64,000 nt of DNA from positions 57,987,997 to 58,051,996 of the forward strand of contig CM037790.1 of assembly GCA_021229015.1 (NCBI GenBank). The letters are read 5' to 3'. Shown in pieces: positions 55,425 to 64,000 of this stretch. This DNA is from Solen grandis. Its lineage: Eukaryota > Mollusca > Bivalvia > Adapedonta > Solenidae. The stretch's first letter is position 1. The number at the start of each line of letters is the position of its first letter. The translations under genes were made by a program, and so were the position numbers. Under the pieces are notes generated by a model. It saw only the letters and a program-made list of their open reading frames with translations. It did no database searches and was not told where the DNA came from.

Positions 55425-55935
55425 TTTATAAGCCCCTCAAATGACAAGACGTATTAGGATATGTCGCTGTCCATCTATCTGTAGACATTTCACATCGCGC
55501 AATAACTTTTGAAAGACAGTCATGTATAGAATTCATTATGGTATGCAAGTATACAATATCAAAATTAAGGTCAAGATTGATTTTGGTTACAATCCATTAA
55601 TTCGTTTAAGATTTATATGCACCCTTTATAGGCATATTTTATAAGAAATGACCATTTCCGTGCAATAATATTTGAAAGACTTTATGATGTATTGAATTCA
55701 TCTTTAGTACGCAAGTATATAATATCAAATTACAGGTCAAGTATGACTTTGGTCACAATCCATAGATTTGTTAGTAATGCACACTTTACAGGCATATTTA
55801 ATGTGAAATAACCGTTTCCGTGCAATAACTTTTTAAAAACTTCATGTATCAAATTCAAATTCGGTATGCAAATATATATCAAAATAGAGATCAAGTTTGA
55901 TTTTGGTTACAATCCACAGATTTATGATAGAGTTA
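55425..55935 (+). repeat. Tandem array, about 155-bp unit
   Basis: Three units with TTTCCGTGCAATAACTTTTG, TATTGAATTCAT, GCAAGTATATAATATCAAA and GGTCACAATCCATAGATTTG. It starts ATAAGCCCCTCAAATGACAA and ACGTATTAGG, similar in style to the TATACGCCC family. Bases 54977-55424 hold no gene. Confidence 0.65.
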
Positions 55936-56124
55936 ATTGATAAATTCGCTAATAATTACTAATAATAGAGTAAGTTATTATTGAGATAAAAGCTGATTAT
56001 ATAATTTTTTCTCCACATTTACAAAATATCATCATCCAGTAACAAAACTGCATCCCCATATTAAAAACAGTACTTTATACTTTGATACCTTCATATGAAT
56101 TTGCCCTCAGGCATATGTTGTTAT

Positions 56125-56378
56125 GGGGCCGCCATGGCCGAGCGGTTACAGTCGTGGACTACAAATCTCTCAGCCCCTCATCGCTGTGGGTTCGAATCCC
56201 GGTAGGGACTTCGGATTTTTCATGTGAGGAAGCCTTCCAGCTGGCTTGTGGTAGGTCGGTGGTTCTACCCGGGTACCTCTGTGTACTCGGGGTCTTCCTC
56301 CACCTGTAATTAGCTGGACGTCGCTATATGATTGAAATACTATCGCAGCGACGGTAAACCCCAATACAACAACAACAA
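56125..56378 (+). mobile_element. tRNA-derived SINE
   Basis: Head GCCGCCATGGCCGAGCGGTT (A box) and GGGTTCGAATCCC (B box) of a Leu/Ser-type tRNA. Body with GAGGAAGCCTTCCAGCTGGC, GGTCTTCCTCCACC and TTAGCTGGACGTCGC, and an ACAACAACAATA tail. ATATGTTGTTAT and ATATGTTATTTT outside the ends look like a slightly diverged target duplication. It matches the minus-strand copy at 11727-11986. The head is well preserved, so it may still be transcribable by RNA polymerase III. Confidence 0.88.
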
Positions 56379-56389
56379 TATGTTATTTT

Positions 56390-58180
56390 CAAGAAAATGG
56401 GACTCTTTATGGTATGTATGATAAAAAAAGAAAATATTATAAGTCAAAAATAATTTTATTTGGTATCATAAGTAATGCTACATCTAGCTGTTTGAAACAA
56501 AAATTATCACATAATCTCAAAACAAGCATTTAGCATCAGAACAAGTCAGAAAACGGCACACTGGTTTCGGTAGGGAAAAAAACTGCTCACAAAACCAGTT
56601 TCTAAGAGATGCATATTTTTTTTTTCTTCATTCTGTACATCATGAGGTATGACAGAAATAAGTCATGGATTCATTAAAATGATTTTACCACAATTTGCAT
56701 TTATACAATGATTTGGTTGAAACAAATTAAGTTTTACACTTTGATGAATGAGTAAATTCAGACAGAATATGGAAAAAAAAAGAGCATGTTTTACTTTTTT
56801 TAATATACAGTAATCTGTACAGTATATTGATGACAAAGAACTGGTTTGTACAGAAATGGAATCAAACTTTTACTGGGGCAAAAGTAGGAGTGTGTTGCTT
56901 TTATTCCCATTTGAGATGGTAAAAAAACTACTAAAAGTATTTCACAATACTCGTATGTTAAAGCAATTAACAGAAGAAAAAGGGGTGGGGATAGATTTCA
57001 AATCACACTGTATTAATAGTGTTGACAGCACCATAATTTCTTATATTCCATGACACACGCAGATAATCCAAGGACTGTCTACAATGCATTAAACTCAAGT
57101 TTGAACAATTTTATTGAAATGTTTGCACTTATACACTTGATATACATGTATAATTATAATTTCTGATTTAAGAGCAAGTTTTCTTAAAACGTGTGTGAAC
57201 TCTTTTCTGGTATAACAGTATTTATTTCAAAACCAATATAACACTTATAAATTATAAGCTCATGATTTTTTTATACACACAATCGATAAGTTCATTATGG
57301 AAAACTTTAGTTAGTACAGCAGAAGTCAGAACTAAAATGAACGACCAGTCCAATTAATAGTATGCTATGTTTACATGTAGTTTTAATCCTAGTAGCAGTC
57401 TGTCATACTGGACCAGAATTTAAAATCAAACGGAACCAATGAAAGGGATAACATGTGATTTACATACACAAAAAAACAACAACAAAAAAAAACATGTTTG
57501 TTGTGAGCTGCATGATCAACTATCCTTTGATAATGTGTGTAAAAGACATGTTTTAAATTTTTACTGGTTCATTTGAAGAGTAAGCCCTTAACAAACATCG
57601 TAATTTTGGTCATGTAACCAAATGGCTATGTACGAGTAACCTAAGTCAGAAAAAAAGGTTTATGCAGTGAATTCTACAAAAGTTTAAAAAAAATACACAA
57701 ATACAGAATTTATATGGTTTAAGATAAAAAGAAAAAAATATACAGAAATATTGACAGAAGGAATCTACTAGAAACTTTGAAAGTGATAATTTTTGTACAA
57801 GGTATAAACATAACTAACCCTTGAACCAAATATGACTTTTCACATTCATATGTAACAAAAAAACATAACATGTACAAAATTAATCAAAAATTAAAATGCT
57901 GTCTTCAAATAATACAAAATTCCTTTAAATACAGTTCAGCAGTTTTCATTCAGAATGGAATAAAGATTAAAAGCAAATCTGAATAAGTTAATATACAAAA
58001 CAATATGATTTTGTAAAGCTTTCATATATTAAATAATTGAATAATAATTTCAACAATATCACAGAATGGCTTCCTTTAAAAATAGCTGTATGGAAAAGAG
58101 AAACAAAAAACTTGGTATTTCAGCAGTATTCTTGAAGTAAAGCTTAAAATTCATTTAAAGCTGTTTACTGTCTCAAAAAG
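56390..58180. other. AT-rich region downstream of FAM184A-like gene
   Basis: No convincing frame; many A- and T-runs. On the minus strand this lies 3' to the FAM184A-like stop codon and may include its 3' UTR, but the poly(A) site cannot be placed. Confidence 0.4.
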
Positions 58181-58184
58181 ATAC

Positions 58185-58435
58185 AGTATTAACTTTTTAC
58201 TTCATATAGACACATTTTGACACATTGGCAAACAGAGCAGACCCAGATCAGATAGCTCCTGTAGTAGCTGTCTCATCTTGGTCTCTTCTGTTTGCTTATA
58301 CAATATTGTTGCTCAGATTCTACACAGTCTGCAAAGAGAAATCCACTGTTTCATATACCATACGAAGTTCAATTAATTAATATTCATTAAGTCATAAATT
58401 TTTACATGAATATTCATGAATGGTTATGAAAAGGC
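58185..58435. repeat. Degenerate copy of the TTAA-flanked MITE
   Basis: ATATAGACACATTTTGACAC, GCAAACAGAGCAGACCCAGA, CATATACCATACGAAGTTC and a TTCATGAATGGTTATG end parallel the element at 58594-58821, with damaged ends. Confidence 0.6.
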
Positions 58436-58593
58436 TCAGAAGGTAACTTGAAATATCTAAAATTATAGTATTACAAAACCTGAAGATTCTCAAACATATG
58501 GAAGTACAAGTCCAGGCTCCAACTCCAATATACAGTGTACTCAAATCCTTTTTGAATGTAATGGCTATAATACTTGGAGTTAATTCTGTTTAA

Positions 58594-58821
58594 CCATTCC
58601 CCTTGTATAGACTCGTTTTGACGCACTGGCAAACAGAGCAGACCCAGATCTGATAGCTCCTTCCAGGGTCTCCTCTCTGTGCTCAGACAATACTGTAGCT
58701 TGGATTTTAAACAATCTGCATGACAAAGAAAAACCCAATGTTTCATATACCATTTAAAGACCCAGTAAATTAATTTTCATCAGGTCATAAATTTGTACAT
58801 GAATATTCATGATGTAAAGGG
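58594..58821. mobile_element. TTAA-flanked (piggyBac-like) MITE
   Basis: Flanked by TTAA at 58590-58593 and 58822-58825. Left end CCATTCCCCTTGTATAGAC, right end GATGTAAAGGG, imperfect inverted repeats related to CCCTTTCCCTCATATAGAC of 20349. It contains GCACTGGCAAACAGAGCAGA and TCATTAATTT-like AT-rich right half. No frame. Confidence 0.75.
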
Positions 58822-58825
58822 TTAA

Positions 58826-60443
58826 ACTTCAAAATCATACTAAAATATATGTTTTATTTTCACTTGGTGAGTGAAACTGAAAACACTTGAAGAGTAGACA
58901 AACAGAAGTACCACACTTTGCTGTGTTAAGTATCTTCTCCCATCCTCTCCAAATATAAGAAAATTGCTGTAAAATCAAAGCATTTAACATGACGTTGAAA
59001 TGGCTTTTCCGCACCCAAATGTTTGTTGAATATTGTTGAACAAACATAACTATTGAATGTAAGGTTCACATGCATTTTTTTGTCGGAACTTTATACAGCT
59101 TTTCATGTATTCAACCGTAAATTTCATTTTGAGGCAGTTTTGAGTCCGGTTTATATCTCTGTGTCACCAAATTTTTCAGTACACGTATACTTGAAAACAA
59201 ATGGCTTCTCCTTCAAAAATCCTGAATTATATGTGAAGATGAGGAAACTACTACCATATTTTTCTTCTTTTTTTTTTTAGTGAGTGTCCTCATCATACTG
59301 ATATATAAAAAACTGCTAATTTCTAAGAGCACACTGTAATACTTGAAACACTAAAGATTAAGCAATATTGTTTTCAAATTGTAAAATTACTTGAAATTAC
59401 TTGAAGACTTTTCATGGTAAATCTTACAACCCCAAGGCACTAAACTGGCCAAACCTTCACACAGAACTGCACCTTTTGTTAAGAAATTTACTTCATGGCA
59501 TTCGAGATCATTAAAGATTCATGAAAATACCAGTATGAGGCTTTATCATTTTTCACATACAGTCATGTTGTAGTTTCTGCAAATTGTCAACATGTTGTCA
59601 AACTTAGCTGGGGCTTGTTGCTCACACACAGAGGCTCAATACATTTCGATTTGTATGCAACCAGATGTTGCAAAAAAAAAAAAAAAAAAAATTTCGAGCC
59701 AGAAGAAGGTACTCTTCTTCTGCCTGGCGCAGTAACATGGTAAACAAATCTGGTCGACATGGGTTTTGATTTCCAGATTCAGGATGGATATTTCTTAATT
59801 GCTCATCAAATGTGGAAGAACAAAATGTTCATGTGCCAGTTAAATGCATGTATCATCCGCTAAATCTTGCAGAATATTTGTTTTAATGGAGGATCAATGT
59901 TGTCTTCATTAGAGACCATCTTGAAAACAGTTTTCACACACACACAAAAAGTAAAATACAGGAATATATGACGATGCAAAACTGAGCAACTCACCCCAGG
60001 TTTCTCGGTGAAAATTCTCTGACCAAGCCCAAAATCTGAATGTATCCCAACATATTGTGACATGTGATGACAATCTTTTTCGGGTTTTGGTTTCATTTAG
60101 AACAATGATTGGCATTTCTCTCAAACAGCTCTGTACTTAGGGTAGTTCTCTTATTATGGTAGTTCTCTTATTATGGTACATTGTAGTTCTTTACCATAAC
60201 AGAAAACATGCTATCTCAGCACTTGTCGTCGACCATAGACAAAGGATGGAATCAGACAATAAATATGGATAAATTTCTCTGGAATCAACATAAGTCCATT
60301 GCCACATGTATTAATTTAACAAAGGTTTTAATTTAAAATTACAAACAAAAAACATAACAGTAGCAATCTGCCACTGTAGTTATGTGTTAAATGATGTGAC
60401 ATGATGCTCATGGCAGTTCAGAACCTGCTGTGTACAGCTGCAA
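58826..60443 (-). other. Probable 3' UTR / downstream region of the FAM184A-like gene
   Basis: Follows the stop codon at 60444-60446 on the minus strand. AT-rich with a poly(A) run at 59672-59690. No coding domain on either strand. Confidence 0.4.
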
Positions 60444-60587
60444 CTACTTGACAAACTTCTTGGCAAATGGGGGCAATGGTTTTGAGGGATTCAACTGACT
60501 GTGGTGCATAGGTGAGCCTGGCAGGGGGTCCAAGCGACCGCTGAGATTTGGTGCCGAGCCGTTACCCTTTGCACCAGACCTACGTTT
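60444..60587 (-). CDS. FAM184A: FAM184A-like protein, last exon
   Basis: Acceptor GTTTCAG (minus) before 60587, phase 0, 48 codons including TAG. It reads KRRSGAKGNGSAPNLSGRLD, then SPMHHSQLNPSKPLPPF and ends KKFVK. SAPNLS, RLDPLP, SP and SKPLPP correspond to the Ser/Pro-rich C-terminal tail of FAM184A, shortened here compared with vertebrates. FAM184 proteins are long coiled-coil proteins of poorly known function, so no activity is assigned. Confidence 0.85.
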   Translation of the reverse strand, partial: KRRSGAKGNGSAPNLSGRLDPLPGSPMHHSQLNPSKPLPPFAKKFVK

Positions 60588-60645
60588 CTGAAACACAAAT
60601 TGATCTTTTTACCATCAAACTGCAAATGCATACATTCCACATAAG

Positions 60646-61042
60646 CAGGGTTCGAATTTAAGCTTGCATACTTGCTGAGTGCAAGTGGAAATTCATAAAC
60701 ACGAGTTTCAATTTCAGGTACTTGCTTTTTTTTTTTTTGCGAGTGGAAATAGAGAAGCTAATGTTGAGTTAAAGAACTATGATCCAAAGTCTGCAGTTAC
60801 AAGATGGTGGATGTCTAGAGAGAGACAGAGAGACCTATTACTCTGCCATATGGAGCCCGACACTAAAATTACATGCTCAGTTTGTTTTCACTGTATACTA
60901 TGGTTCACAGTTTTGCACTGTGTCGTTTAGACTGACATTTGACTCTTTACAGGTAAAGAAGTTGATTTTTCATTTAGCAAGTAAAAAAAATTACCACTTG
61001 CTAAAAATAGCAAGTGCAAAATCTGGTTAAATTCAAACCCTG
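60646..61042. mobile_element. CAGGGTT-ended MITE with 6-bp duplication
   Basis: Ends CAGGGTTCGAATTTAAGC and, inverted, CAGGGTTTGAATTTAACC. CATAAG is directly repeated at 60640-60645 and 61043-61048. Inside, ACTTGC...GCAAGT inverted blocks lie near both ends. 397 bp, no transposase. It sits in the last intron of the FAM184A-like gene. A second copy is at 21544-23349. Confidence 0.88.
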
Positions 61043-61911
61043 CATAAGTTCACTTGTGTTTTTTGAAGATATTTTCTCCAATTACTGATTCAGTTTTCAA
61101 ATTATATCATATCATCAACTGATGGCTGAAAATTAAGGTAATCCATTCATCATTAAAGTGTAATCATGGTCTATCAAGTGATTGTGGGAAAGTTATAGTA
61201 AATGCAAGCCTTTATAGACTTACAGTAAAATAGCCTGTAACTCCATGTCAGTGGATGCTTGCATCTGCACTGAAGTCTTTTGAAGGACCATGATGATAAT
61301 TTAATGATGGATGGACTACCTTAAGTCATTCATGCAGTCATGACATTGATTCCATTCATTCATGAGATTCATTTTTCAACATTCAACCTTTCGTAACACT
61401 CTATATCCACAAAGTCATGACCTTGATTTCATTCATGAATGAGCTAAGCTACAGTAATAAAATGATGCAATGCTACTCAAATGCTAGGGATATTGTATCT
61501 GATGTTTGAAATCTCATAAACCAGTGTAATTAGCAACTCATGATATTTGTAAATTTGCAATTTTTTTTCAAATTTAAGAAATACATTGGGAGGAACTTTG
61601 GTTGGCTGAAACTTAACCAAGTGATTAATGATGCGGGCGGGATGCTCCTATGCAGAGGTATCCATACTTTTTGATTCAATTTCATTATATGCTGGAAGAT
61701 AATATAATATGAATATAATATGTCTTTTCTGTCAGAATTTTACAATACTGACTGATCCAATATCTCCTGAGTAAATACCTATAACAAAATAGCAGAAAAT
61801 TAAGGTTAAAAAATTCAAAATGGCTGAAACAGACAATATGGTTGAAACAGACAATATGCATTTCAATTAATCAGTGAAACCAAACTCTGTGAAGTTGGAA
61901 GAATCAGTTAC

Positions 61912-62019
61912 CTTGACATCCAGAGGATTTAGTACACCCACATTGGGACTAGCACTGAACACCTTGTTGAAATTGGTCTCTCTGTTCACCAACTCCATCT
62001 GGTAGAATTTCTTCTCCTC
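61912..62019 (-). CDS. FAM184A: FAM184A-like protein, penultimate exon
   Basis: Minus strand, acceptor AAATTTCAG, donor GTAACT at 61911-61906, 36 codons, phase 0 on both sides. It reads EEKKFYQMELVNRETNFNKV, then FSASPNVGVLNPLDVK. The FYQLELVNRETNFNKVF.ASPNVG block is the most conserved signature of FAM184A/B, and it makes the assignment secure. Confidence 0.93.
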
Positions 62020-62244
62020 CTGAAATTTGACGATACAGACCAGGTTATAATCTTGGACGAAAGGAAGAATTTGTTTTAAAACATAATTTTCATAGACAAT
62101 TTCTTCCACTTTCAAATGAAATGGGATTTCTTAATGTGCAAGTTCTGTCTAAACTGTTATTTGTGCGTGTGTGTTGCTGTTTATTCTTGTCTGAATTTCA
62201 TGTGCAAAGAAAGCATAAATTTTCCTATAGCAACATCCAGCGAA

Positions 62245-62385
62245 TTACAGATGGAAGAAGACCTCAAGTGCACCATAAGCCTACCCTAAGCCAGCTGAAA
62301 GACTTTCTCACATGGAAAATATGAGTGACCCTGCCAGGACTCAAACCCACAATGGTAAGGGGCCAAGTAGTAGAAAGTCAGCAAC
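62245..62385 (-). repeat. SINE fragment, degenerate
   Basis: On the minus strand the B-box-like GGGTTTGAGTCCTGGCAGG, then CATGTGAGAAAGTCTTTCAG and GCTTAGGGTAGG parallel the SINE at 11727-11986. It lies in an intron of the FAM184A-like gene. Confidence 0.65.
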
Positions 62386-62568
62386 TAGTATCTCTGGGTA
62401 GATTATTGAACAACTGCTAGTACATGCAACTTTATTTTTACTTTCATGATATTTTTTTAACTGTTATATGAAATATTCGGTGGTATAAACAAAATCAAAA
62501 GTATGTGTAAGATTAAAAATCACTTTGGATTTTGTAAATCTAAGATAATTAAAATACATTTGGCTTAC

Positions 62569-62686
62569 AATCAAAGCTTTGACCCTCTCCTCCTTTTCCA
62601 AGATGTTGTCCCTCAGTTGTTCGATGAGTTCAAGATCTTCCGGTCTAGACTCTCTGTTGGCATAGCGTTCCTCTGCCTCTTGTAGC
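62569..62686 (-). CDS. FAM184A: FAM184A-like protein, internal exon
   Basis: Minus strand, acceptor TTCATGCAG, donor GTAAGC, 118 nt. The first base completes a codon from the upstream exon and the exon ends in phase 0. It reads LQEAEERYANRESRPEDLEL, then IEQLRDNILEKEERVKALI, a highly charged helix. ESRPEDLE is a known conserved block of FAM184A near its C-terminus. A coiled coil is expected. Confidence 0.92.
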
Positions 62687-62819
62687 CTGCATGAATTGTA
62701 CATCAAGAATAAATAAGCACAGAATACACATTTGTGAGCACAGAGCTCTTTGACCACATTAAACTTACATGTAACCACAGAGTTCTTTGACTATAATAAA
62801 CACATATGTTAATACAGAG

Positions 62820-63500
62820 CTCACTGAGCAAAGTACAGTCAAACCTGTCTTAAGCGACCAGTCAAGGGAATAATAGAAAGTGATGGCTTAACAAAAAACA
62901 AAAGTTGTTGTTAACTGAAGGTTAAATATATACCAAAATGCCAGTTTAGTGATATTAAAACTGACCGCTATTTGCAGGTTGACCGCTTAATACAGGTGGC
63001 CGCTAATACAGGTTTAACTGTGTACACATATATAAACACGGACAGCTCTTTAACCACATTATACACATGTAACCACAGAGCTATATGACTTACACACATA
63101 TATGTAAGTACAGAATTATTTTACCATAGTATACATATATGTTAGCACAGAGCTCCTTGAGTTTTTTGACAAATTACACATATGTAAGTATGGACAGAAT
63201 TCTTTGACCACAAAATACACATGTAAACATTGAGTCTTTTGACCACAGTAAACACATATAAAAGCACAGAATTCTTTGACAAATTACACACATGTGTAAG
63301 TAAGCACAGATTTCATTGACAAATTACACACATAATGTAAGTAAGCTGAGTTCTTTGACCACAATATACACATATGTAAACATAGAGCTCTTTGACAACA
63401 GTAAACACACATGTAAGCACAGATTTCTTTGACAAATTATACATATGTGTAAGCAAGCACAGAGGTCTCTGAAAATACAGTTTATAAAATATAACTATAG
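62820..63500. repeat. Intronic degenerate short tandem repeats
   Basis: About a dozen loose copies of a unit like ACACATATGTAAGCACAGA followed by TTCTTTGACCACA (spacing about 45-60 bp) fill this intron. It is an irregular minisatellite, not coding. Confidence 0.7.
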
Positions 63501-63669
63501 AAAAATTGCATTAAATTTAAAAAAAAATATCTTAGGATTGCTCATTAATTCCATCAGATTTACTTGTACATAAAAAAATAAATGAAAATTTGTAAAATTT
63601 ATGCAGAAAACCAATAAGGTTCAGGTAACAATATTTTCATCCAAGTGACTCATCAGAATATATACCTAC

Positions 63670-63816
63670 CCAATTTGTAACTCAGATATTTTGTCCTTCA
63701 GTATTTCCTGTGCCTCATTAAACTGTCGAACAAGTTCCTGAGATTCTCTCAAATGGTCTGCCTGCAGATTATCCATTGCTTTCTCCATCTTCTCATTCAG
63801 TTGTTTTTCTTTTATC
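63670..63816 (-). CDS. FAM184A: FAM184A-like protein, internal exon (coiled coil)
   Basis: Minus strand, acceptor CTAATACAG before 63816 and donor GTAGGT at 63669. 147 nt: one base of a split codon, 48 codons and two bases of the next, which fits the phase of the exon at 62569-62686. It reads IKEKQLNEKMEKAMDNLQAD, then HLRESQELVRQFNEAQEILK and DKISELQI. ESQ.LV..FN.AQ..LK.KISELQ is conserved in FAM184A. The rest of the gene lies beyond the right edge. Confidence 0.92.
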
Positions 63817-63884
63817 CTGTATTAGATACCATAAAAACATATTTATTTAATCTTTCTAACATTCTCTGTATGGTTATTTATTTA

Positions 63885-64000
63885 GAAATTTGTTTGTTTG
63901 TTTATTGGATTTAACGTCCCACGACAGTATTTCTGTCATTTGGGGACGATGTCTACTTGAGACAGATATAGTGCTGCTACACTGCAGTATCACGCCATAG
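63885..64000 (+). repeat. Repeat fragment at the right edge
   Basis: TTTGTTTGTTTATTGGATTT then AACGTCCCACGACAGTATTT and TTTGGGGACGATGTCTACTT resemble a dispersed molluscan repeat body I have seen as SINE-like; it is cut by the window end. Confidence 0.4.

Overview
The window looks like nuclear DNA of a bivalve mollusc, probably a clam-like species. The reasons are AT-rich sequence, spliced genes with very long introns, a tRNA-derived SINE of the kind known from molluscs, and extreme loading with non-autonomous mobile elements. There is one 100-N assembly gap (23714-23813). No rRNA, CRISPR or prokaryote-like gene was seen.

Gene 1 (plus strand, exons from 5618 to about 31080). A B-box/coiled-coil (TRIM-like, RING-less) exon (start codon 5645) is followed by a 67-nt exon at 15503-15569. 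The next is a large exon at 27994-30391 that encodes a Ran-binding domain, three RanBP2-type zinc-finger units and five GLFG/FG repeats. Splice phases agree across all joins. This suggests a TRIM-like/RanBP2-like composite protein, an architecture I do not recognise as a standard family. The large exon carries two in-frame nonsense codons (28593 and 30066), and a fourth candidate exon holds part of a second Ran-binding domain and appears frameshifted. The locus is therefore either decaying or carries sequence errors.

Gene 2 (minus strand, 63816 to 60444, continuing beyond the right edge) is the conserved C-terminal end of a FAM184A-like coiled-coil protein, with four exons in matching phase and a stop codon at 60444-60446.

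Nearly everything else is mobile DNA. The dominant type has a 5' terminal hairpin, usually a TCCG/TCG microsatellite, a tandem array of about 145-320 bp units, and a 3' palindrome followed by CTTGTTT or CTAGTTT. This architecture fits Helentron-associated HINE or 'pearl'-type elements. At least seven end/core families occur, many nested in each other, in a mariner relic (955-3972) and in a 5'-truncated LINE. The LINE (35824-44304, minus) has a 12-bp target-site duplication and a poly(A) tail, and is itself split by three HINE-like elements and one 1.25-kb TIR element. Other DNA elements include a pogo-like MITE (9812-10591), TTAA-flanked MITEs (20349-20582, 58594-58821), a Mutator-like MITE carrying tRNA-like sequence (18810-19246), a MITE with a 6-bp duplication (60646-61042), and a SINE with a 12-bp duplication (11727-11986).

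Layout: 1-4650 repeats and mariner; 5618-31080 gene 1 with repeat-filled introns; 31081-56390 almost purely nested repeats; 56390-60443 AT-rich downstream region of gene 2; 60444-63816 gene 2 exons.
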